A stretch of 64,000 bases of DNA, from the NCBI GenBank assembly GCA_029948415.1, contig JAJIZT010000001.1:459429-523428 (forward strand). Reading direction: 5' to 3'. The DNA comes from Cenarchaeum symbiont of Oopsacas minuta (GTDB lineage: Archaea; Thermoproteota; Nitrososphaeria; Nitrososphaerales; Nitrosopumilaceae). A model generated the notes under the pieces. The model ran no database searches. It was not told where the DNA came from and saw nothing but the letters and a program-made list of their open reading frames with translations. Position 1 is the stretch's first letter. Each line of letters begins with the position of its first letter. Of this stretch, positions 25,801-33,679 are shown one piece after another. A program made the translations under genes and the position numbers.

Positions 25801-26439
25801 ATGCTTACAACTATCGAAATTATACAAACTAGTAGATTATCTCGGCGTTGGCTTATATTGAAAAAATCGCCAAATATGTTGATGGATGATGAACATGATG
25901 AGCCAGTAGTAGCAGCAGTTCTGAGAGGTACTGTGCCAGTAGTGCATGAAAAGTCGATGCAGGATCTTTTGCGCTCTAGAGGTTACGGTGAAGAAGACGG
26001 AGATCGGTACATTCTTAGACCGTTTGAGGCACTCTACCTGCTTTACAAAGGAAGCCTCTCTCTAAAAAAAGCTGGAAAGATAATTGGATTTGATTCGTTG
26101 ATGCGAATATACAAGTCAGAAGATGGAGGTGCGTTTACAGATTATTTAATATACCGTGATCTTCGCTCACGTGGATACATGGTACGAAAAGGATTCGGAT
26201 TTGGTTCTGACTTTTTAGTATATGAGCGGGGCGACTTTGGACAAAAAGGAGCAAAGTATTCTGTATTTGGATTCCGTGAAGGCAGTCGTGAAAAAATCAG
26301 AAACTTGCAAAAAAAAATTCATACAATGTCCAAGATGGGGAAAGAACCAATAATAGCTGTCATAGAACGTCGTGGGGAGATCATATACTATAAAGTTTCA
26401 ACATCTATTTTTACACAAAACATCAAAAAAATGGAATAA
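25801..26439 (+). CDS. endA: tRNA-splicing endonuclease subunit (EndA family)
   Basis: An archaeal tRNA-intron endonuclease subunit of 212 aa with an N-terminal domain (about 35-110) and the C-terminal nuclease-fold domain (115-205). The family segments YLIYRDLRSRGYMVRKGFGFG, the tyrosine in FLVYERG (Y141) and the terminal YYKVS (K198) match the catalytic Tyr and Lys of the Tyr-His-Lys triad. The expected His, 11 residues after the Tyr in A. fulgidus EndA, is Lys152 here. It may therefore be a structural subunit of a heteromeric enzyme. tRNA-Leu and tRNA-Met in this window carry introns it would help remove. Confidence 0.85.
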   Translation: MLTTIEIIQTSRLSRRWLILKKSPNMLMDDEHDEPVVAAVLRGTVPVVHEKSMQDLLRSRGYGEEDGDRYILRPFEALYLLYKGSLSLKKAGKIIGFDSLMRIYKSEDGGAFTDYLIYRDLRSRGYMVRKGFGFGSDFLVYERGDFGQKGAKYSVFGFREGSREKIRNLQKKIHTMSKMGKEPIIAVIERRGEIIYYKVSTSIFTQNIKKME

Positions 26440-26440
26440 T

Positions 26441-27088
26441 TCATTCAAGATCTGTGGCCCACTCGGATGAATATTTTAAGACGTTCTCACGTTCGGCTTT
26501 TGCATAGTCGTACAATTCTAAATATTTTGTTTTATTTTCCCAAAGGTTTTCAAAGTCTTGCATCTTTGTCATTGTTCTACTTGCGTCGTTCCATGAAGTA
26601 AAAACATCAACTGATTCAAAATCTCGATCCTGCATGTCAAATGTATGTGGTGACGTACCAGTAAAAGCCACCATGTCTCCAGATTTATCTGTAAATATTC
26701 CAACGCGCTCAGTGAACATTCCTGAAACTTCTTCATCATTTGAAACGGCAACTTTTACAGCTAGACGATTTTGGCGAACGGCCTCTTGAAGTTTATTGAG
26801 CTTTGTATCTCGTATGAAATCTCCAACAATTGACGTATTATTTGAAAATATCTTATTCATTAGAGCAATGTCTGCAGCTCCAAATCTGTGCCCAGAGACT
26901 ATGCGAACCTTTGTAGCAGGTTCATTACCTATTGCCAAAATTATTGTGGTAAGACTCTTTGCTGAAATACGTTCGACACATCTATCATACTCTATACAAT
27001 TGGCAAGACAAGGAACAAAAAATTCAGCTATAATATCGTCACGATCTGATCTATAGAGTTCTTTTAATGGTATGTCGTGCAGACTCAT
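26441..27088 (-). CDS. Stand-alone PLD-like domain protein with degenerate HKD motif
   Basis: Resembles the phospholipase-D-like N-terminal domain found ahead of superfamily II helicases: LKELYRSDRDDIIAEFFVPCL at the start and VAFTGTSPHTFD, then ESVDVFTSWNDA toward the end. In active relatives the motif reads roughly YHEKIGIF; here it is FTERVGIF, so His and Lys are replaced by Thr and Arg. No helicase follows in this chain. I start at ATG 27088 because a TATA-like ATTTTATTAT lies 23-32 bases upstream. It is divergent from the cytosine methyltransferase. A catalytic role is doubtful; nucleic-acid binding is plausible. Confidence 0.62.
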   Translation of the reverse strand: MSLHDIPLKELYRSDRDDIIAEFFVPCLANCIEYDRCVERISAKSLTTIILAIGNEPATKVRIVSGHRFGAADIALMNKIFSNNTSIVGDFIRDTKLNKLQEAVRQNRLAVKVAVSNDEEVSGMFTERVGIFTDKSGDMVAFTGTSPHTFDMQDRDFESVDVFTSWNDASRTMTKMQDFENLWENKTKYLELYDYAKAERENVLKYSSEWATDLE

Positions 27089-27468
27089 TGTGCCGTATGT
27101 TACATATCGGATAATAAAATGTTGCAGATTGATGATCAAACACTCAAATCTATCAAAATATGAAACATTGACAAATAACAATCATAGTAACTATCTAGAG
27201 TTTTAAAGTAACCTGACCATCTAATCCAATATTTTTCATCATTACATTTTTGGATCAGGTGCATAATACAAAAAGTCTACCTTTACCAAGTTTGTGTATT
27301 GTGTGTATTCGCCGTCTAATAATGTGCCTCCACACATTGTCATTTCGTATCAATCTAGAGAACATACCAACTCTGCATTTACACGGTCATACGTGAAAAG
27401 TATACTGCATTTCGGATAATAGACAGTAATACCCAATCTTTAAAATAAATAAGAAATAGTCTTGTCAC
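27089..27468. other. Intergenic region between divergent genes
   Basis: Holds two outward-facing promoters: ATTTTATTAT on the minus strand (27120-27111) for the PLD-like gene and TTTAAAAT (27439-27446) for the methyltransferase, each about 23-32 bases from its start. The roughly 300 bases between them show no gene or clear repeat. Confidence 0.45.
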
Positions 27469-28464
27469 ATGGCGCGCCGTACACGTAATATGACTCAAAC
27501 TTCGATCACAGTGGGCAGTATGTTTGCAGGAATAGGTGGAATTGATCTGGGATTTACCAATGCTGGATTTACCATAAAATGGGCCAACGAGATCGACAAT
27601 AAATCTTGCAAGACATATTCTGAAAATTTTGACCATAAAATGATGTGTGGGGATGTCGCCGATCTAAAGACCGTACCAAAGGTGGATGTCATCACTGCTG
27701 GCTTTCCATGCCAACCGTTTTCCATTGCTGGTAGAAAAATGGGCTTTAATGATAATAGAGGAGTTCTATTTTGGGAGATCTCTAGAATAATTAAAGCCGT
27801 AAGACCAAAGGCGTTTCTTTTAGAAAATGTAAAAAACTTAAAAACACATGATCATGGTAAAACGTTTGATACAATATGTAATATATTAGAAAACGAACTT
27901 GGATACAGAATATTTTCAAAGATTCTCAACGCTAAAAATTTTGGCGTGCCTCAAAATAGAGAAAGACTAGTTATTGTAGGATTTAGAAAAAACATAAAAA
28001 TCGATCATTTTGAATTTCCAGATTCAAAAAATAATAATGTTAAATTAAAAGATGTCTTAGAAAAAAACGTATTGCTTAATTTTTTCATATCAAAAAAACG
28101 ATACATTGGAATGAAACGACATAAAAAAAGACACGAAGATAAAGGACATGGATTTGGATATCGCATATTAGATAATAATGGTATATCAGGCACTATTGTT
28201 CTTGGAGGTATGGGTAAGGAGAGAAATTTGGTAATAGATAAAACATCATTTAGAAAATTAAAAAATACACCTGGAATTGAATCCAAAACTGAGGATGCTG
28301 TACGATATTTAACGCCGAGAGAATATGCAAGATTGCAAGGATTTTCAGATAATTATAAAATACCTGTTGCTAATATTTGGGGATATAGACAATTTGCTAA
28401 TTCAGTGCCAGTTCCAATGATTAAAGCTGTAGCACGTGAAATGAAAAATTTACTTTGTGTTTAA
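27469..28464 (+). CDS. DNA (cytosine-5) methyltransferase, orphan
   Basis: Complete m5C methyltransferase of the HhaI/Dcm type, 331 aa. Motif I is SMFAGIGGIDLGF, motif IV with the catalytic Cys is AGFPCQPFS, motif VI is LLENVKN, motif VIII is PQNRERL, and motif X reads FANSVPVPM. The variable target-recognition region lies between about 200 and 285. The ATG at 27469 follows a TATA box by 23-30 bases; a second ATG is at 27490. No restriction endonuclease gene is recognisable next to it. It may be a solitary methylase, or its partner may be the divergent PLD-like gene, though that protein lacks catalytic residues. Confidence 0.9.
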   Translation: MARRTRNMTQTSITVGSMFAGIGGIDLGFTNAGFTIKWANEIDNKSCKTYSENFDHKMMCGDVADLKTVPKVDVITAGFPCQPFSIAGRKMGFNDNRGVLFWEISRIIKAVRPKAFLLENVKNLKTHDHGKTFDTICNILENELGYRIFSKILNAKNFGVPQNRERLVIVGFRKNIKIDHFEFPDSKNNNVKLKDVLEKNVLLNFFISKKRYIGMKRHKKRHEDKGHGFGYRILDNNGISGTIVLGGMGKERNLVIDKTSFRKLKNTPGIESKTEDAVRYLTPREYARLQGFSDNYKIPVANIWGYRQFANSVPVPMIKAVAREMKNLLCV

Positions 28465-28611
28465 ACTCTATACGAATATAATGTCTACTATATTTAGGAC
28501 AATAGGACATCTCACTCGTTATGTAAGATTTTTTATTCAAATTGACACTCTACGTTTTGAAGAGTTGCCATTTTATATCTATATATATTATGAAATGTAC
28601 TGTATACATAC

Positions 28612-29406
28612 ATGTCTACTACACTACAAGCAATCATCATAGTGGTGGCAGTTGCAGCATTATCCATCGTAGCGATAGACTCGTTGGATATTTGGAAACA
28701 AGAATCGTTACAACAAAATGATGTTACTGTTATGACCAAAGAACATGCCGTCTATGCTACATATGAGGATAAACTCAGAACTATATCAGTTACTGGAACG
28801 GCTTCAGCGTCAGTGGATCCAGATATTTTCACAGTGCGACTTGGTGTGAAAACGCAAGATGAAAATGCAGGCAAGGCGTTCTCATCAAACTCAGAATCCA
28901 TGGAAAAGATAATCTCTGCTCTGATGGATACTGGAATTGAACGCGACGAGCTCTCAACGTCTTCGATCCGTATCTATCCTGTATATGGTGATTATGACTA
29001 TGAAAGAAACACATCTCCTCTAGTAGGCTTTAAGGCAGAAAACATTGTATTAATAGAAACTAGAAAACTTGATTTGGCCTCATCTATAATTGATAGCGCA
29101 TCAGATGCAGGAGCAAATAGTATAGATGGAATGTCCTTTACCTTGTCTTCAGAATTGCGTACAATGACGCAAAATTCACTCTTACAGGATGCAGTAAAAG
29201 ATGCTAAAAAATTAGCAAATGAGGCACTGCAACCTTTGGGTAAATCTGTATCTGACGTACAAACTGTAAACCTTTCACCTATATCATACGGTGGACATAA
29301 TGTGCAATATTCGATGGCAAAAGCAGAATCATTTTCATCAACACCAATATTTTCTTCATCAGAGGATGTAACTACTAACGTCTATATTGTATTTTTAATA
29401 CAATAA
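28612..29406 (+). CDS. SIMPL domain (DUF541) protein, membrane-anchored
   Basis: One N-terminal hydrophobic helix (residues about 6-25) followed by an extracytoplasmic SIMPL domain from about 55: ISVTGTASASVDPDIFTVRLGVKTQ, shortened here, then SSIRIYPVYGDYDYER and GFKAENIVLIETRKLDL. The C-terminal SPISYGG segment is typical of the family. SIMPL proteins (BP26/OMP28 type) are exported and oligomerise, with no established reaction. Stands alone between the methyltransferase and tRNA-Glu. Confidence 0.83.
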   Translation: MSTTLQAIIIVVAVAALSIVAIDSLDIWKQESLQQNDVTVMTKEHAVYATYEDKLRTISVTGTASASVDPDIFTVRLGVKTQDENAGKAFSSNSESMEKIISALMDTGIERDELSTSSIRIYPVYGDYDYERNTSPLVGFKAENIVLIETRKLDLASSIIDSASDAGANSIDGMSFTLSSELRTMTQNSLLQDAVKDAKKLANEALQPLGKSVSDVQTVNLSPISYGGHNVQYSMAKAESFSSTPIFSSSEDVTTNVYIVFLIQ

Positions 29407-29420
29407 TATAAAACTAGAGG

Positions 29421-29496
29421 TGCTCCCGTCGGGATTTGAACCCGAGATCACTGCCTTGAGAGGGCAGTATGCTTAACCGGACTACACCACAGGAGC
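29421..29496 (-). tRNA. tRNA-Glu (CTC)
   Basis: Acceptor GCTCCTG/CGGGAGC, anticodon arm CTGCC-CTCTCAA-GGCAG with anticodon CTC, T arm TCGGG-TTCAAAT-CCCGA. No intron. The bases after the discriminator read CC, then T, so a full CCA is not encoded. Confidence 0.93.
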
Positions 29497-29530
29497 CTCG
29501 AGCATAAGAAACGAATATCGCAATTTAAAG

Positions 29531-30091
29531 TTAGTTTGAGAATTTTCGAAGACCCTGTTTGCGCATTTTTTTGGACTCTTCTAATACAGCATCGCGACGG
29601 TTAACCTTGAATTTCACAAGCTTTGTAGCAATATCTGAGAATTCATTCGCAAGTATTTTTACTGCATACAATCCCGCGTTTGTAGCTTTGTTTATTCCAA
29701 CGCATGCAACAGGAGAACCTGTAGGCATCTCTGATATAGATACAAGAGAGTCGATGCCACCAAAAGCAGAAAATTTGTGGTCTTTACCTTGTTTGTCGTT
29801 GTATACAAGTATTGGAACACCAATTACTGGCATATCTGCATACGATGCGATCATTCCTGGAAGATGTGCTGCACCACCCGCTCCAGCTATTATGACACGA
29901 AATTTAGATTGTTTTGCATGCTTTGCATACTCTTCAAGTTTTGTAGGAGTTCTGTGAGCAGAAACTATTTGATCTTCATGCTTTATGCTAAATTCATCCA
30001 AAATTTCTGCAACTTTGACCATTATACGTGCATCTGAGCTAGAGCCCATGACAATTCCTACAAGGGGACTTTTTTTATAGCTCATTTTCAT
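29531..30091 (-). CDS. purE: N5-carboxyaminoimidazole ribonucleotide mutase (PurE)
   Basis: Purine biosynthesis enzyme converting N5-CAIR to CAIR. The family motifs VGIVMGSSSDARIM at the start, EDQIVSAHRTPTKLEEYA and IAGAGGAAHLPGMIAS are complete. The 186 aa include a short basic C-terminal extension after the core. A second in-frame ATG lies at 30085. purK is not adjacent. Cytoplasmic, monocistronic as far as the window shows. Confidence 0.94.
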   Translation of the reverse strand: MKMSYKKSPLVGIVMGSSSDARIMVKVAEILDEFSIKHEDQIVSAHRTPTKLEEYAKHAKQSKFRVIIAGAGGAAHLPGMIASYADMPVIGVPILVYNDKQGKDHKFSAFGGIDSLVSISEMPTGSPVACVGINKATNAGLYAVKILANEFSDIATKLVKFKVNRRDAVLEESKKMRKQGLRKFSN

Positions 30092-30162
30092 TCAGAATAT
30101 CAAAGTGGGCATTTTTATCTATTACCAACAGTCTACATTATACCTAAATATCTGGTCATGAC

Positions 30163-30405
30163 ATGACGCATATGCCAGAATGGACAGGAAAGCCAGTCAT
30201 AATGACTCCAAAATCTGGTGAAATTATTGCATATTGTATGTGTGGATTATCAAAGAATGGACCAGTGTGTGATGGCTCACACAAGGATACGGGGACAACT
30301 CCACACGTGATAAAATATGATGCCAATGAACGTATATCTGCATGTGGATGCAAAAGTTCAAACACATTACCAATATGTGATGGTACCCATAAGAATCAGA
30401 AATAA
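30163..30405 (+). CDS. CDGSH-type iron-sulfur protein
   Basis: An 80-residue protein with two CDGSH modules: YCMCGLSKNGPVCDGSHK and SACGCKSSNTLPICDGTHK. Each offers three Cys and one His to a [2Fe-2S] cluster, so two clusters are expected in one chain. Tandem small CDGSH proteins occur widely in archaea and bacteria and are linked to redox or iron handling. No membrane segment. Starts 72 bases after the divergent purE. Confidence 0.9.
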   Translation: MTHMPEWTGKPVIMTPKSGEIIAYCMCGLSKNGPVCDGSHKDTGTTPHVIKYDANERISACGCKSSNTLPICDGTHKNQK

Positions 30406-30468
30406 ATCAATGGTACGCAATTTGTTAAATTATATGATTATTGCATATTTAAGACAAGTGGAAACAAG

Positions 30469-31356
30469 ATGACTACAATGGATTTTCAAATGATACTTGA
30501 TGAATATTCCTTGGGGGATTTTCCTTTCGGTCTAATTGGTTGTAGAAATAGTGATATGACATACGAATGTTGTGAATATGATCTTGCCGTCTTTGACGAA
30601 CGTGACGAACTAGATACCATGGTAGAATACAAAGGCACAACCATCTGCATAAAACATTGTTCACTCTCGGCTCTACGTTCTCCTGACATGGTAATGTATG
30701 ATGATATGAAGATAATATCTGATACATCATGGGATCTACATATGATGCTCTCACGCATACGTGAGAATCGAAAACATCTGTACTCTGATTACATGAGGAA
30801 TTCGTTAATAGATTCTATGTTTTGTATCACAAAGTTTCAGGAAGGAGTAAAAATATCAGATCCTTTTGCAGTATGTTGGATAAAATGTTCTACGCTTTAC
30901 ATGGTCGATGCTATGCTCTTGTCATGTATGGAAAAACCATCTCCAACACATGCATTACAAAAACTTCGAATTGTACAAAAAAAAATATCTAATGATGCAT
31001 TTTCATTGATAACAGATTGCATTGGAGTGGAGCGTACTACACCTTTGCTGCTTGAACGTATGGCAAAATCCACAGCTGGATTTTCAGATATTGTGTATGG
31101 AAATGACCAATCTAAAACAATACTTGAAAAGGTTAGATATCTTTCATCAGAATCATTCTTGGCAGACTGTTATTTTTATCTGCAATATGCAAACCGAGAT
31201 ATGCTAATAAAAATAAAAAATGAGATTAGAAAGAAGCCCGATCTGATCTACATATTAAAAGTCTCGATGGATATGGAAAACGACATAACGATACTAGATA
31301 ATTATGCACACAGGCTGTACGATGAAGCAAACCGTATGCTTGCAGAACATTCATGA
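30469..31356 (+). CDS. Conserved hypothetical protein (295 aa)
   Basis: Not recognised. The N-terminal third is beta-rich and acidic, with Cys-rich spots (TYECCEYDLAVFDERDELD, CIKHCSLSALRSPD). The rest is helical, ending in DNYAHRLYDEANRMLAEHS. No signal peptide or membrane helix. The N-terminal segment of alternating charged and hydrophobic strands could form a nucleotidyltransferase-like sheet (DLAVFDERDE), but the catalytic GS motif is missing, so I do not assign it. A TATA-like CATATTTAAG lies about 25 bases upstream. Confidence 0.7.
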   Translation: MTTMDFQMILDEYSLGDFPFGLIGCRNSDMTYECCEYDLAVFDERDELDTMVEYKGTTICIKHCSLSALRSPDMVMYDDMKIISDTSWDLHMMLSRIRENRKHLYSDYMRNSLIDSMFCITKFQEGVKISDPFAVCWIKCSTLYMVDAMLLSCMEKPSPTHALQKLRIVQKKISNDAFSLITDCIGVERTTPLLLERMAKSTAGFSDIVYGNDQSKTILEKVRYLSSESFLADCYFYLQYANRDMLIKIKNEIRKKPDLIYILKVSMDMENDITILDNYAHRLYDEANRMLAEHS

Positions 31357-31458
31357 ACAACATGAGTGGCTTGAACAAAAAAATACCCTCACAATTCATG
31401 ATTGGAGCTCATTTGAGATTATGGTAAAGATGATGTGGCTGATTCCATATTGATATTC

Positions 31459-31539
31459 GTATGAGGTCACGTCCCTACCGATAATTATCAAGAAAGTTAT
31501 GTATTTACGCACAAAAATACAGAGTAGCTGACCTCATAC
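31459..31539. mobile_element. MITE-like element, copy 3 (81 bp)
   Basis: Perfect 11-bp terminal inverted repeats, GTATGAGGTCA (31459-31469) and TGACCTCATAC (31529-31539). The interior is shared with copies 1 and 2. It is flanked by an exact 8-bp direct repeat TGATATTC (31451-31458 and 31540-31547). It lies 18 bases upstream of the TATA box of the metallothionein-like gene. Confidence 0.92.
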
Positions 31540-31557
31540 TGATATTCTGTCTAAACC

Positions 31558-31563
31558 TTTAAA
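31558..31563 (+). promoter_or_regulatory. TATA box of the Cys-rich peptide gene
   Basis: TTTAAA, 24-29 bases before the ATG at 31587, the spacing of a leaderless archaeal transcript. The mobile element ends 18 bases upstream, so it could alter activator or BRE contacts. Confidence 0.45.
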
Positions 31564-31586
31564 CTAAACTCTTTGAAAATATAACC

Positions 31587-31727
31587 ATGTCTGATGCAGC
31601 ATGCGGTTGCGCCGCTTCAGTTGATGCTGGTAGCATATGTGATTGTGACATGCAAGGGCAATGTTTTTGCGACGGAACTTGTGAATGCAGATCCAACCTT
31701 TGTAAAGAAGCAACAAAAGCCATGTAA
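31587..31727 (+). CDS. Cysteine-rich metallothionein-like peptide (46 aa)
   Basis: A short frame from ATG 31587 to TAA 31727. It holds nine cysteines in 46 residues, at 6, 8, 18, 20, 26, 28, 32, 34 and 39, giving four CxC pairs and one single Cys. There are no aromatic residues except one Phe. This is the composition of metallothioneins, which bind Zn, Cu or Cd through thiolate clusters. The start is supported by the TATA box at 31558. I cannot match it to a named family, so the metal-binding role is inferred from cysteine spacing alone. Confidence 0.7.
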   Translation: MSDAACGCAASVDAGSICDCDMQGQCFCDGTCECRSNLCKEATKAM

Positions 31728-31823
31728 AATGTCTAATATACTATATTTTTTAAACTTCGATATATGTACATATTCAAATTCTTACAACATAATATATTAA
31801 AATGGGTTCAATTAGCGTATTGT

Positions 31824-33281
31824 ATGAAATGTATTGTTGTAATGTTCATGTTTATGCTCATGTTTGGCGCTGTACAATATGCTGCGGCACAAGATGTGGG
31901 AGGAGGCGTGGACAAAGACGGAGAATGGCACGTGGGTGAAGGTCTCAAAATTGGAGACAGATTCAAGTATACCATGTGCCATGTAGAATACAAAGATTGC
32001 AAGGTACTAACAATGGATTTTTGGTTTAAAGATGAAATCACAATTAATTCTGAAAACAAATGGCTAGTTGAAGCAGTCGTATATGATGGCCGCGACATAA
32101 TAAAAGGTCAAATACATCTTGGTAAAATAGCTCCAGAACCCACTGGTGGATCTGAAGAGTTGCGCCTATATCGTAGTGCATTCAAATCATCTATTGTGTG
32201 GCTCTCTTCATTTGCTACATCGTATGAAGGTACAGGTGATGCAGGTCCGAAAAAATTCAAAGACATCTCTTGGGGAAAGATTGCAAATATTGGAGGACAA
32301 CAGGTAAAACCGACATCGATAGAAGACGTAAATACGCGTGCTGGAGTATTTGAAGATGCAGTATTGGTAACATGGCGTACTGGGGGACTTACAAGTCAAA
32401 TATGGGTCATCGATGAATTTCCTTTTCCAGTAAAAGCTAGTACGTGGACCCATGTGTCAGAAGGTATTGCACCACAGGAATACAAATTTGAACTATTAGA
32501 TTATCAAGAAGGAGTGACAGTCGATCCATATGTGGATATTTTGTCAACAGCGACAAATGATGAAAATCTAAATTGTCCCAAAAACTCTGATTATGTTAAA
32601 GTCAAAAAAACTTCCTCATTATCTTCATATATCATAGATCTTAAATATCGTCCATCAGAGATTAAACTTGGCTGTGAGATTGATTGGATTATAAACTTCC
32701 GCAGTCCGTACGATGAGTCTGACTTTTTATATCAAGTACATTATGATATCCTAGTGATAAAACCCTCAAAAGATGGAGGAGATAATACTGCAGTAAAATC
32801 ACTTGCATATGATGAGGACAGATTATTCATGTTTTCACAATCTGGACAAGTTCAAGCATCCATGGATGTAATGCATTCTTTCAACCCGACTCAATATGAT
32901 ATCATAGTGTATGGATTGGGTCCAATCGATGAAAAACCCTCTGGACTCATAGAATCTCTGACGGTAAAAGTGCCATTTGATGGCCCAACAGAAACACTGC
33001 CTGTCTCTAATACTACCATTCCAAGTTGGATAAAAACTTCCGCATCGTTTTGGGTTCAAGGAGATACAAGCGATGCTGAGTTTGTCTCAGCAATACAGTA
33101 TCTAGTAGAAAATGACGTGATAGTGTTACCTCCTACTGAACAAGGCTCAAATTCTAGTAATGATGTCCCAAGCTGGATAAAAACAACCACTGGACTTTGG
33201 ATTGATGGAATCACCACCGATGATGAATTCATAAACGCCATACAATATCTTGTAAAACAAGGCATCATAATCGTCTCATAG
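31824..33281 (+). CDS. Secreted protein with two C-terminal PSWIK repeats
   Basis: I start at the ATG at 31824, which gives a clean signal peptide (MKCIVVMFMFMLMFGAVQYA, cleavage near AAAQ) and lies 24-33 bases after an ATATATTAAA box. An in-frame start at 31764 would precede that box. The mature protein is beta-rich. The end has two copies of a module of about 37 residues: PSWIKTSASFWVQGDTSDAE (first) and PSWIKTTTGLWIDGITTDDE (second), each followed by FxxAIQYLV. This module recurs at the ends of many thaumarchaeal exported proteins. Function unknown. Confidence 0.78.
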   Translation: MKCIVVMFMFMLMFGAVQYAAAQDVGGGVDKDGEWHVGEGLKIGDRFKYTMCHVEYKDCKVLTMDFWFKDEITINSENKWLVEAVVYDGRDIIKGQIHLGKIAPEPTGGSEELRLYRSAFKSSIVWLSSFATSYEGTGDAGPKKFKDISWGKIANIGGQQVKPTSIEDVNTRAGVFEDAVLVTWRTGGLTSQIWVIDEFPFPVKASTWTHVSEGIAPQEYKFELLDYQEGVTVDPYVDILSTATNDENLNCPKNSDYVKVKKTSSLSSYIIDLKYRPSEIKLGCEIDWIINFRSPYDESDFLYQVHYDILVIKPSKDGGDNTAVKSLAYDEDRLFMFSQSGQVQASMDVMHSFNPTQYDIIVYGLGPIDEKPSGLIESLTVKVPFDGPTETLPVSNTTIPSWIKTSASFWVQGDTSDAEFVSAIQYLVENDVIVLPPTEQGSNSSNDVPSWIKTTTGLWIDGITTDDEFINAIQYLVKQGIIIVS

Positions 33282-33325
33282 ACGTTTAGGGTAGATTTAA
33301 ACCGCACATACAATTGTAATCTCTT

Positions 33326-33679
33326 ATGGTGGGATTTTTTTCAAAACCAAAGCGTACGTTGCGCAAGATGGTAAAAAATGGTGACTACAAGGAGGCATTA
33401 GAGTTTGGACATAGTATTGCAGCAAAGTACAACAAAGATCATGATTATCTGTTCATAATGGGTGGCATACATTATATTTTGGATGATTCAAAAAATGTCT
33501 TTTATTACATGGATCAGGCACTCGAGATAAATCCATTCGACGTAGATGCATTGCATCTAAAGGCTAGTGTGTATGCAGCATCAGGAGAAAAAGAAAAGAT
33601 GATGGAATATTGTAAAAAGATACATGAGATAGATCCTGAACATCAGGGTGCAAGGGAACTACTTGACAGTTCGAGATAA
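33326..33679 (+). CDS. TPR-repeat protein (117 aa)
   Basis: Helical repeat protein with about three tetratricopeptide units: YKEALEFGHSIAAKYNKD, then NVFYYMDQALEINPFDVDAL, then KEKMMEYCKKIHEIDPEHQG. The Ala/Gly/Tyr/Pro pattern of TPR is clear. A basic N-terminus precedes the repeats. TPRs mediate protein contacts; the partner is unknown. A TATA-like ATTTAAACC lies 24-32 bases before the ATG. The end overlaps the convergent gene by 21 bases. Confidence 0.8.
   Translation: MVGFFSKPKRTLRKMVKNGDYKEALEFGHSIAAKYNKDHDYLFIMGGIHYILDDSKNVFYYMDQALEINPFDVDALHLKASVYAASGEKEKMMEYCKKIHEIDPEHQGARELLDSSR

Noticed and set aside
26441-28464. Calling the PLD-like gene a restriction enzyme paired with the m5C methylase
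   Set aside because: The catalytic His and Lys are missing and the genes are divergent, so the claim is not supported.
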